Source of the DNA: an uncultured SAR86 cluster bacterium
GTDB taxonomy: Bacteria; Pseudomonadota; Gammaproteobacteria; Magnimaribacterales; D2472
Direction of reading: 5' to 3'
Assembly: GCA_902617045.1 (NCBI GenBank)
Contig: CACMVA010000005.1
Location: forward strand, 1-64,000
DNA: 64,000 bases
Shown here: piece after piece, positions 56,787 to 64,000 of the stretch
Layout of the letters: each line of letters starts with the position of its first letter
How positions within the stretch are numbered: position 1 is the stretch's first letter
The notes under the pieces: generated by a model
Databases searched by the model: none
What the model saw: only the letters and a program-made list of their open reading frames with translations
Told to the model about the DNA's origin: nothing
Made by a program: the position numbers and the translations under genes

Positions 56787-57461
56787 ATGCCTATAAAAAA
56801 AATAATTGCATTAGGTTCTGCTAAAGGCGGAGTTGGCAAAAGTTCAATTACAGCATCTATAGCACTTAGCCTATCTAAGCACAAAAAAATAGGGATATTG
56901 GATGCAGATGTTTATGGACCTAATCAAAATATATTATTTAATCTGGATACAAAAAATGAAATTGTAGATAAACAAATCATACCGATTACAAAGAAAGGTA
57001 TAAAGATTATATCTATGGGAAATATTATGAATTATGATGATGCAGCTGTATGGAGAGGTCCTATGTTAAGTGGCGCTATTAAGAAGCTAGTTCATGATAC
57101 AAAATGGGGTGAATTGGATTATTTATTGGTTGATATGCCTCCTGGCACCGGTGATGTATATCTAACTATTTTTAATGAACTTTCAGTAGATGAATTTATT
57201 TTGATTACAACACCTAATATATTGGCAAATTCGGATCTTCAGAAAACTATAACAACGTTAAAAAAACTTAATGTGAATATTTTTGGATATATTTCTAACA
57301 ATATTTTTAATGTAGAAGACCAAAATAGCAGCATATTAATTTCTGATAACATTAATCATCTTGGTACATATAAATTTGATAAAAACCTACATGATTTTAA
57401 TTTAGATTATAATTCTGAAATAACAGAGGAGATATCTAAAAGAATTTTGTCGGATACTTAG
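56787..57461 (+). CDS. apbC: Mrp/ApbC-type P-loop ATPase, lacking CxxC
   Basis: 224 aa from the ATG at 56787, giving the proper MPIKKIIALGSAKGGVGKSS; the track's extension runs into metG. The deviant Walker A GSAKGGVGKSS, DADVYGPNQN, AVWRGPMLSGAI and LLVDMPPGTGDVYLT are all present. The N-terminal DUF59 domain is missing, and the CPxC cluster ligand region reads ISNNIFNVEDQNSS, with no Cys. Family members carry Fe-S clusters; this one may not. Confidence 0.92.
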   Translation: MPIKKIIALGSAKGGVGKSSITASIALSLSKHKKIGILDADVYGPNQNILFNLDTKNEIVDKQIIPITKKGIKIISMGNIMNYDDAAVWRGPMLSGAIKKLVHDTKWGELDYLLVDMPPGTGDVYLTIFNELSVDEFILITTPNILANSDLQKTITTLKKLNVNIFGYISNNIFNVEDQNSSILISDNINHLGTYKFDKNLHDFNLDYNSEITEEISKRILSDT

Positions 57462-57467
57462 CTAATT

Positions 57468-58166
57468 GTGAAATATTTATATTTATTTACGCTTGTCTTT
57501 TATTTTAATTATTTAATAGCAGATGAGGTAAGAGACCCATATGAAAACTTCAATAGAAAAACTTTTGAATTTAATGAAAAGCTAGATGAGAATATTCTAA
57601 AACCAATTGCTAGTACATATTCAAAATTTCCACCCAAAATTAAGATTGGTGTATCAAATTTTTTTAATAATCTTGAGGATGTGGAAACTTCTATTAATCA
57701 ATTTCTTCAAGGCAAACCAAAAAAATCTATAAATGATTTATCAAGATTTTTAATAAACTCAACAATCGGATTGGGCGGGTTTATTGACGTTGCCTCAAAA
57801 ATCGGACTTGAGAGGCATGAGGAAGATTTTGGACAAACTCTTGCTGTATGGGGTGTAGGACAGGGTCCTTACATAATGTTACCTGGATTAGGACCATCAA
57901 CTTTAAGGGATACATTAAGTAGGCCCGTATCATCTTTTTCATCGGTCACATTTCATATGACTGATACCGATGTAAACATTGCCTTAAAAACTATAGATGC
58001 AATTGAAACAAGAGAGAGGTTATTGGACGTTGAATCATTACTGTCTGGTGATAAATATGCATTTGTTAAAGACGCTTATATACAATCGATGAATTATGAA
58101 ATTGCAGATGGTATCGATGTCCAAGATGATTTCATTGATGATATGGAAGATTTTTTAATAGACTAA
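57468..58166 (+). CDS. mlaA: MlaA/VacJ outer-membrane phospholipid-transport protein
   Basis: 232 aa from a GTG start. DPYENFNRKTFEFNEKLDENILKPIA, FLINSTIGLGGFIDVA, and GVGQGPYIMLPGLGPSTLRDT match MlaA, which removes mislocalised phospholipids from the outer leaflet. The signal peptide MKYLYLFTLVFYFNYLIADE has no Cys, so the usual lipid anchor is absent. The other Mla genes are not in the window. Tail is acidic (DDFIDDMEDFLID) and overlaps dusA by 12 nt. Confidence 0.92.
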   Translation: MKYLYLFTLVFYFNYLIADEVRDPYENFNRKTFEFNEKLDENILKPIASTYSKFPPKIKIGVSNFFNNLEDVETSINQFLQGKPKKSINDLSRFLINSTIGLGGFIDVASKIGLERHEEDFGQTLAVWGVGQGPYIMLPGLGPSTLRDTLSRPVSSFSSVTFHMTDTDVNIALKTIDAIETRERLLDVESLLSGDKYAFVKDAYIQSMNYEIADGIDVQDDFIDDMEDFLID

Positions 58167-59123
58167 AAGATCTTCAAGTTCGTTTTTATGATTTTTCAAA
58201 CTATTATCTCTGATAACTTCCAAAATTTTTATTCTAAAGGACTTAGCATATTTGTCTCCTCTGGATAAACCAAACAAATGCTTCATCATCCTGCTAAGAT
58301 TGTGACCATTTTGAATTTGTCTCTCAACATATTCTAAATATAGATTAAGTACTTCTTTTTTTGAATTTATTGATGAGTCAAGTTTATAAAACCTTGGTTC
58401 AACATCTTTTAACATAAATGGATTATCGTATGCAGCTCTTCCAATCATAACTCCATCAACTTTTTTTAAATGATTTGAAGAATCATCAAGATTCTTAATT
58501 CCACCGTTTATTATTATTTCTAGATCAGGAAAGTCATTTTTTAATCTATAGACATAATCATACTTTAAAGGAGGTATGTTCCTATTTTGACGTGGGCTAA
58601 GTCCTTTTAAAATTCCATTTCTGGCATGTATTATAAAAACTTTAATTCCTGATTGTTTAACGATTGAAACAAAGTTATAAAGAAATTCATAATCCTCATT
58701 ATCATCAATTCCAAGCCTACATTTAATAGATACTGGAATACTTACCGAATTTTGCATATTTGATAAGCATTCTGCTACTAAATTTGGCTCAAGCATTAAA
58801 CATGCTCCAAACTTTCCTTTTTGAACTCTATCAGATGGACATCCTACATTAAGATTTATTTCGTCATAACCGAATTGTTCACATTTTTTTGAGCATTCAA
58901 TAAGATCCGAAACGTTGGAGCCGCCCAATTGAATACCTACAGGATGTTCTTCCTTATTGAATTCTAACTGATCAAAACATTTACCATATATTAATGAACC
59001 TGTTGCAATCATTTCGGTATATAAAAAAACTTTTTTTGATATTAGACGCAATAAAAAACGATCATGCATATCCGTGTATTGCATCATTGGAGCGACGCAA
59101 AACTTTCTATCCAAAGCTTTCAT
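58155..59123 (-). CDS. dusA: tRNA-dihydrouridine synthase A
   Basis: 322 aa. FCVAPMMQYTDMHDRFLLRLIS opens the TIM barrel, NLNVGCPSDRVQKGKFGACLM contains the catalytic Cys, IHARNGILKGLSPRQNRNIPPLKYDYVYRLKNDFP and INGGIKNL are DusA landmarks, and MIGRAAYDNPFML binds FMN phosphate. Reduces U20/U20a in tRNA D-loops. Shares its first base with the nhaB stop. Confidence 0.95.
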   Translation of the reverse strand: MKALDRKFCVAPMMQYTDMHDRFLLRLISKKVFLYTEMIATGSLIYGKCFDQLEFNKEEHPVGIQLGGSNVSDLIECSKKCEQFGYDEINLNVGCPSDRVQKGKFGACLMLEPNLVAECLSNMQNSVSIPVSIKCRLGIDDNEDYEFLYNFVSIVKQSGIKVFIIHARNGILKGLSPRQNRNIPPLKYDYVYRLKNDFPDLEIIINGGIKNLDDSSNHLKKVDGVMIGRAAYDNPFMLKDVEPRFYKLDSSINSKKEVLNLYLEYVERQIQNGHNLSRMMKHLFGLSRGDKYAKSFRIKILEVIRDNSLKNHKNELEDLLVY

Positions 59124-60634
59124 TAAAGAAATAAATTAATTGCTGTGTACCCGACGATTGATAAAACTATTGTGTATGGTAGTGCCATATATACCATTCT
59201 TAAATAGGAGAGATTAATTAGTGGTGCAAGTGAAGATGTTAATAAAAATAAAAAGGCAGCTTGACCATTTGGTGTTGCAACACTTGGAATATTTGTACCA
59301 GTATTAATTGCAATAGCAAGATTGTTAAACTGTGTTTCAGTAATAACTCCACTATCAAAAGCACTTTTGACTTCATTGATATAAATTGTTGCAACAAATA
59401 CATTGTCACTTATTGCAGAAAGAAAACCATTTGCAACAAAGAATAGTGAGGGTTGAGTTGAAGGATCCTGTGATAAGACATAATCAATTACTGGAGAAAA
59501 AAGATGTTGATCATGAATAACACTTACAATTGCAAAAAACACCGCAAGTAATGCTGTAAAAGGTAGGGCCTCGTGAAATGCCTCACCTAAATGATGTTCT
59601 TCCGTGATACCTTTGAATGCAGTTAGCAAAATTATTACACTTAATCCAATTAGACCGACAGCAGCCAAATGTAATCCAAGAGCAATTACAAGAAAAACCG
59701 CAACCAAGGACTCTACGAGAAGTTCTGCTCTATCTTTAGCTGTGATATTTTCCTCTCTATATACTGAATAATCATTAAAGATTTCTCTTATATTAGGAGG
59801 TAGCTGGTTGCCAAAACCAGCGATAGAAAATTTCTCAATGATAAAACATGTAAAAATACCTGCTACAAAAACAGGCATCGTTATCGGAGCCATTCTTAGG
59901 AAGAACTCAACAAACTCCCAACCAGCAATGGTAGCAATCAGTAAATTTTGTGGTTCTCCAACTAGTGTACAAACACCACCCAAAGCAGTTCCAACTGCAC
60001 CATGCATAACTAAATCTCTAAGAAAAGCTTTGAAGTTCTCTAATTCTTCTAGCTTCAAAGTATTTATTGACGAGTTAGCATGGTAATCATGTGATTCATC
60101 AGAAAATGAGCTACCTGATGCCACAGCATGATAAATTCTGTAAAAGCCTATAGTTACCCCAATTAATACTGCTGTTACTGTTAGAGCATCTAAAAAAGCA
60201 GATAAAACTGCTGCAGAAATGCAAAATAAAAGTGATAGTAATGTTTTTGAACGAATGCTTAATAACAATTTAGTAAATATTGTTAACATTAAGTTCTTCA
60301 TAAAATATATACCCGCTACCATGAAAACCAATAGTAGTATTACTTCTAAGTTATTTTCGATTTCATGAAATACAGACTTTGTTGAGGTTAAGCCCATGAC
60401 AATTGCTTCCAATGCAAGCAGGCCTCCTGGTTGAAGTGGATAACACTTTAAAGCCAAAGCCAATGTAAAGATAAACTGTAATAAAAAAACCCATCCAATT
60501 ATAAAATTTCCATCCAATCCCATAGAATTAAGTATCAATAATAACGGTGGGTTAATTATAAGAAAGGCTATTATGGTAGACTTGTACCATCCTGGGGCAT
60601 TACCTAGAAATAATTTTTGGACTTCATTGAACAT
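59123..60634 (-). CDS. nhaB: Na+/H+ antiporter NhaB
   Basis: 503 aa, about 12 membrane segments. [58 protein letters not shown] and [14 protein letters not shown] match NhaB with high resemblance in order and spacing. Exports Na+ in exchange for protons, suited to a marine cell. Divergent from nudC with 24 bp between starts. Confidence 0.95.
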   Translation of the reverse strand: MFNEVQKLFLGNAPGWYKSTIIAFLIINPPLLLILNSMGLDGNFIIGWVFLLQFIFTLALALKCYPLQPGGLLALEAIVMGLTSTKSVFHEIENNLEVILLLVFMVAGIYFMKNLMLTIFTKLLLSIRSKTLLSLLFCISAAVLSAFLDALTVTAVLIGVTIGFYRIYHAVASGSSFSDESHDYHANSSINTLKLEELENFKAFLRDLVMHGAVGTALGGVCTLVGEPQNLLIATIAGWEFVEFFLRMAPITMPVFVAGIFTCFIIEKFSIAGFGNQLPPNIREIFNDYSVYREENITAKDRAELLVESLVAVFLVIALGLHLAAVGLIGLSVIILLTAFKGITEEHHLGEAFHEALPFTALLAVFFAIVSVIHDQHLFSPVIDYVLSQDPSTQPSLFFVANGFLSAISDNVFVATIYINEVKSAFDSGVITETQFNNLAIAINTGTNIPSVATPNGQAAFLFLLTSSLAPLINLSYLRMVYMALPYTIVLSIVGYTAINLFL

Positions 60635-60658
60635 CAGGACATTTTAAACTTATTTGTT

Positions 60659-61471
60659 ATGTATTTTAAAAGATTTTTAGAAATAAATAATAAAGAAAAT
60701 AATAAATTTATTCTTTTTAAGAATAATAAAATATTTTACGAAACCGAAATAAAAACTTTTTTACTCGATAGCAACTATTTAGATATTGATATTGATAATT
60801 CTATTGTCATTGGAATAGCTGAATCAGAAAGTAAAATCTATGCTGTTGATATTTCTAATTGTGAAAAAGATATAAATATTGGTTATAAATCACTTGTTGA
60901 ATATGATGTTAGACATCTTTTAGCAATTTCTGAACCTGAAGATATTGTTTTAATGGGTAGGGCAAATCAATTATTACACTGGATAAGAAGCAATAAATAT
61001 TCAGGCTATTCTGGTGAATTAAATAAATTTGATACAAACGAAGAATCATTAGTTTGTCCAACTACATCTACAATGATATATCCATCAATAGCACCATGCG
61101 TATTAGCTATGGTAACCAGGGGTGACGAAATCTTATTAGCAAGAAATAATTTATTTCCAGAAGGTTTGTTCAGTGTTTTGGCAGGTTTTGTAGAAGTGTC
61201 AGAATCCGCAGAAGAAACAGTAAAACGAGAAGTTTTTGAAGAAGTAAATATTAAAGTTAAAAATCTTAAATATTATGGAAGTCAACCGTGGCCATTTCCC
61301 TCTCAACTGATGTTAGGATTTTCTTGTGAATACGATTCTGGTGAAATAAAAGTTGACGAAACTGAGATCGTTGAAGCTAATTGGTATAAATACAATAATT
61401 TGCCTTATGTTCCACCAACAACCAGTTTATCTGGTTTATTAATTAATTCTTTTGTCGAGGATCATTCTTAG
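60659..61471 (+). CDS. nudC: NADH pyrophosphatase NudC, zinc ribbon degenerate
   Basis: 270 aa from the ATG at 60659; the track's TTG at 60617 would lie inside nhaB. Nudix box GFVEVSESAEETVKREVFEE and the NudC signature SQPWPFPSQLM are intact, and PSIAPCVLAMV aligns with E. coli. The zinc ribbon, Cx2C...Cx2C in E. coli, is YSGYSG and CPTT here, so three of four Cys are gone. Hydrolyses NADH and removes NAD caps from RNA. Overlaps rne by 29 nt. Confidence 0.94.
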   Translation: MYFKRFLEINNKENNKFILFKNNKIFYETEIKTFLLDSNYLDIDIDNSIVIGIAESESKIYAVDISNCEKDINIGYKSLVEYDVRHLLAISEPEDIVLMGRANQLLHWIRSNKYSGYSGELNKFDTNEESLVCPTTSTMIYPSIAPCVLAMVTRGDEILLARNNLFPEGLFSVLAGFVEVSESAEETVKREVFEEVNIKVKNLKYYGSQPWPFPSQLMLGFSCEYDSGEIKVDETEIVEANWYKYNNLPYVPPTTSLSGLLINSFVEDHS

Positions 61472-63401
61472 CTCTAAGAGGAATATCTTTTTTTGGTTTT
61501 TTTTCTTTAACGATTTCCTTTATTGCAGGTTCTTTAGTTTTATTTTGTAATTCTTTTTTAGGTTCCTGTTTTTTTGATTCTTTAGCCTTAAAGCTTCTTT
61601 TATCATTATTTTTTTTGTTTGTATTTTTAGTCTTAATGGTAGAAGAAGCTTTATTATTTTTATTTACTTTATTATTAGGCTTATTTTTAAAGTTTTTATT
61701 AGACTTAGCACGTTGCGCATTATTTTTTCTTCTATATTTTCTTTGTGGTCTTTTCTTCTTTTTGGTCTCTTCAACCTGTATACCAGTGATTGACTTTAAC
61801 CATTTCATTAAGCCAGATTGTCTTGTTTTAGGCATTTTTGGTGGTTTAATACCATCAACTAATGGTTTCATTGTTTTTGACTGATTATTAGAATCTCTCC
61901 AATTAATATCAGGCTCTGGACTATCTGGCGTTAATTTATAAGAATCTGTATTTTTAACATCTGAGCTTTTTATTCTTACGACTTTGTAATATGGCCTTGA
62001 TTTATATGGATCAGCAATTACTAGAACTTTAACTTTATTTGTTTTTTCGATACTAATAATGTCATATCTTTTTTCATTCAAAAGATAGCTAGCAACATCT
62101 GATGGAACATAAACATGTATTTCACCAGTATTTTCTTTTGCTGCATCTTCTCCAACAATTCTAAGAATTGAAAGGCCAAGAGATCTTGGACCTCGGACTA
62201 AAACGTGTTCAATATCATAAGATTCATTTAATGAAGGGCGCAATCTTTGTCTTGATATCTCTAAAAGACCAAATCTAGATATATTTGATACTTGTACTCT
62301 GGCCCTATCAGAGAATATAGCTTTTCTAAATGCAGACTCAACTTTATTTTGATTATCTTCATTTGTCATGTCTATGAAATCTATTACAACTAGACCACCG
62401 ACATCTCTAAGTCTTAATTGCCTTGCAACTTCTGTTGCTGCTTCTATATTTGTTCTAAAAGCTGTTTCTTCAATGTCTTTACCTTTTGTAGATCTTGCAG
62501 AATTAACGTCAATTGTTGTCATGGCCTCAGTGGGATCAATAACAATGGACCCGCCTGAGTTTAATGATATTTCTCTTTGAAAAGCTAACTCTATTTGAGA
62601 TTCAATCTGATATCTATTGAATAGAGGTATTTCCTCATCATAAAACTTAACTTTTTCAGAATGATCTGGAATAACAGCTTCAATAAATTCTTTAGCCTCA
62701 TTAAAAATTTCTTTGTCATCAATTAATATTTCTTCAATATCTTCTTTAAAATAATCTCTAACAACTCTTACAATTAATTTATCGTCTCTGTAAATCAAAG
62801 ATGGTGATGTTGCATTTGGAATTGTGTTGTTTATTTCATCCCATAAAGCAAGTAGATAGGCTAAATCTAAGCTTAGCTCCTCAACAGATCTGCCTAAACC
62901 ATTTGTCCTAACAATTGCACTCATATTTTCAGGAATATTTAACTTATCAAGAATATTTTTTATTTGATCTCTTTCTTCCCCACTAATCCTTCTAGAAATA
63001 CCACCAGATCGAGAAGAATTTGGAATTAGTACTAAAAACCTCCCAGCCAAACCAATCTGAGTTGTAAGAGCGGCTCCTTTAGTGCCTCTTTCTTCTTTTG
63101 TTACTTGAACAACAATTTCTTGGCCTTCTTCTAACGTACATATTGATTTACCTTTTTTGTCCTTTTTATAAAATTCACTTGAAAGATCCTTTAATGGAAG
63201 AAATCCATGCCTTTCTGAGCCAAAATTTACAAACGCAGCATCTAAACTAGATTCAATTCTAGATACAGTTGCCTTAAATATACTTCCTTTGAGAAGTACT
63301 TTTTCAGGTGATTCTGTATCAAAGTCGTATAATTTGGCACCATCAACAAGTGCTACTCGTAGTTCATCACCATAGGATGAATTTATTAATATTCTTTTCA
63401 T
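61443..63401 (-). CDS. rne: Ribonuclease E, short form lacking the Zn-link
   Basis: 652 aa. MKRILINSSYGDELRVALVDG, an S1 domain (SIFKATVSRIESSLDAAFVNFG), 5'-sensor, and the DNase-I-like catalytic core with IDPTEAMTTIDVNSARST and VVIDFIDMTNEDN. The Zn-link CPRCxG after RPSLNES is replaced by YDIEHVLVRGPRS, no Cys. The C-terminus is a Lys/Arg/Asn-rich disordered tail of about 140 residues instead of the long E. coli scaffold. Main mRNA decay endonuclease; leader contains hairpins that may mediate autoregulation. Confidence 0.93.
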   Translation of the reverse strand: MKRILINSSYGDELRVALVDGAKLYDFDTESPEKVLLKGSIFKATVSRIESSLDAAFVNFGSERHGFLPLKDLSSEFYKKDKKGKSICTLEEGQEIVVQVTKEERGTKGAALTTQIGLAGRFLVLIPNSSRSGGISRRISGEERDQIKNILDKLNIPENMSAIVRTNGLGRSVEELSLDLAYLLALWDEINNTIPNATSPSLIYRDDKLIVRVVRDYFKEDIEEILIDDKEIFNEAKEFIEAVIPDHSEKVKFYDEEIPLFNRYQIESQIELAFQREISLNSGGSIVIDPTEAMTTIDVNSARSTKGKDIEETAFRTNIEAATEVARQLRLRDVGGLVVIDFIDMTNEDNQNKVESAFRKAIFSDRARVQVSNISRFGLLEISRQRLRPSLNESYDIEHVLVRGPRSLGLSILRIVGEDAAKENTGEIHVYVPSDVASYLLNEKRYDIISIEKTNKVKVLVIADPYKSRPYYKVVRIKSSDVKNTDSYKLTPDSPEPDINWRDSNNQSKTMKPLVDGIKPPKMPKTRQSGLMKWLKSITGIQVEETKKKKRPQRKYRRKNNAQRAKSNKNFKNKPNNKVNKNNKASSTIKTKNTNKKNNDKRSFKAKESKKQEPKKELQNKTKEPAIKEIVKEKKPKKDIPLRAKNDPRQKN

Positions 63402-63590
63402 TTTTTCTCCCTGTATAGGAAGATAATTCAGCAGTGTGCTTTTACTAAGCGTTTATCAGTAAGTCTTACTCTTTAGTGCTTACATGATCAGCTCTATTAG
63501 GAGCTTTTTAATATATAACTGTTGTATTTATCTTTCTTATTAATTTTCTAGGAAAACCTAGTTATTTAAGTCTATATCCTATAGATTTGT
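63402..63590. promoter_or_regulatory. rne-rluC divergent region with hairpins
   Basis: 189-bp spacer. On the rne side, short inverted repeats AGCTC/GAGCT (63490-63505), AGTAAG/CTTACT (63458-63470) and GCTT/AAGC (63438-63450) would fold in its leader; nearer rluC are CTAGG/CCTAG (63548-63561) and CTATA/TATAG (63572-63584). RNase E leaders in other gammaproteobacteria fold to let the enzyme tune its own mRNA; similarity here is only in kind. Confidence 0.4.
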
Positions 63591-64000
63591 ATGATGACTG
63601 TCAAAAAAATACTAATCAATGAAGATAATGAAGGTAGAAGAATAGATAATTTTTTAATTTCGATATTTAGCACAGTTCCTAAAAGTAAAATTTATAATAT
63701 TATAAGAAAGGGTGAAGTTAGGGTTAATTCTTCTAGAAAAAAACCTAACTATAAACTTAAATTAAATGACCTAATTAGAATACCACCTAATCTTGAAATC
63801 TTAGATAAGAAAATAAAGATAATAAAATCAGATCAAATTTTAAAACACACTAAAAATATAATTTATGAGAATGATAATTTTATAGTTGCTAATAAAAGAA
63901 ATGATATAGCTGTTCATGGAGGATCAAAGAACTCCTATGGATTGATTGATATATTTAGGAAAAGATATGGAAATAACCTGGATTTATGTCATAGACTAGA
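63591..64000 (+). CDS. rluC: 23S rRNA pseudouridine synthase RluC (3' partial)
   Basis: The reading frame from ATG at 63591 (or 63594) is open to the window end, so it is missing from the ORF track. It begins MMTVKKILINEDNEGRRIDNFL with an S4 RNA-binding domain (VPKSKIYNIIRKGEVRVN), then IIYENDNFIVANKRNDIAVHGG and ends at CHRLD, the catalytic motif of RluA-family synthases. Divergent location from rne is the usual place of rluC in gammaproteobacteria. Confidence 0.9.
   Translation, partial: MMTVKKILINEDNEGRRIDNFLISIFSTVPKSKIYNIIRKGEVRVNSSRKKPNYKLKLNDLIRIPPNLEILDKKIKIIKSDQILKHTKNIIYENDNFIVANKRNDIAVHGGSKNSYGLIDIFRKRYGNNLDLCHRL

Noticed and set aside
59808-60086. 92-aa plus-strand ORF inside nhaB
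   Set aside because: Antisense shadow of a well-conserved membrane gene with no recognisable protein features.
1-64000. CRISPR array, insertion sequences, prophage, integrons
   Set aside because: No regularly spaced repeats, transposase, integrase or phage genes were seen on either strand.

Overview
The window is a gene-dense, AT-rich (roughly 30% GC by eye) stretch of bacterial chromosome, almost all of it coding. Gene content is that of an aerobic marine gammaproteobacterium: bimodular QueF, MlaA, RNase T, NhaB, DusA, the RNase E / RluC divergent pair, a TonB2-type energy system with DUF3450, two large TonB-dependent receptors, BolA, and lipid-degradation enzymes (glutaryl-CoA dehydrogenase, alpha-methylacyl-CoA racemase, acyl-CoA thioesterase, a Baeyer-Villiger-like flavin monooxygenase). 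The low GC, compact spacing and receptor-rich content suggest a streamlined surface-ocean lineage such as SAR86. That placement is inference; no rRNA gene is present to confirm it.

Layout. 1-11.5 kb: end of a Calx-beta/autotransporter-like surface protein, then single-gene metabolic units on alternating strands (flavin monooxygenase, SGNH-like hydrolase, alternative oxidase, PhzF-like isomerase, NADP oxidoreductase, thymidine kinase, Smr-domain protein, glutaryl-CoA dehydrogenase, S9 peptidase). 11.7-19.7 kb: a 1036-aa TonB-dependent receptor, a strong terminator, then the operon DUF3450-ExbB-ExbB-ExbD-TonB-TPR. 19.8-25.8 kb: MacAB-like ABC exporter, two GT4 glycosyltransferases and an ELM1-family protein. 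25.8-31.8 kb: two 63-aa proteins (one a truncated HPP membrane domain), BolA, an MMPL/RND transporter, a CoA-racemase, TatD and a thioesterase. 31.8-37.6 kb: operon MoxR ATPase-VWA protein-permease-ABC ATPase-ABC permease-QueF. 37.7-43.4 kb: the accessory-looking part, with tRNA-Ser, a winged-helix regulator, a membrane protein, a small gene under a near-perfect LexA box, a leader with a putative attenuator before an EamA transporter, a rhodanese and a second TonB-dependent receptor. 43.5-47.6 kb: tRNA-Arg(TCG), then DUF3604-parvulin-HupE. 47.6-50.9 kb: coaBC-panB-panC-panD (pantothenate/CoA). 51-64 kb: tRNA-Arg(ACG), Trm112, an F420 gamma-glutamyl ligase homologue, pdxJ, grxD, rnt, ferredoxin-NADP reductase, metG, apbC, mlaA, dusA, nhaB, nudC, rne and the start of rluC.

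Most notable. (1) At 39.19-39.44 kb a 72-aa gene has a near-consensus LexA operator sitting inside a sigma70 promoter with 17-bp spacing, its predicted +1 falls on the start codon (leaderless), and the protein ends in QLEFSF, reminiscent of the beta-clamp-binding tail of Pol IV. (2) Right after it, a ~200-nt leader holds a 16-codon ORF rich in Val/Leu/Ile and a UUCG-capped terminator 7 bp before an EamA exporter gene, which looks like an attenuator. (3) Three conserved proteins in the last 8 kb lack their usual metal-ligand cysteines: NudC (zinc ribbon), RNase E (Zn-link) and ApbC/Mrp (CxxC). (4) All nine convergent protein-gene pairs overlap at their 3' ends, four through a shared palindromic TTAA/CTAG double stop. 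A 36-aa membrane ORF missing from the ORF track abuts panD in the same manner. No CRISPR array, insertion sequence, prophage or rRNA was seen, and no gene-free stretch exceeds about 300 bases.
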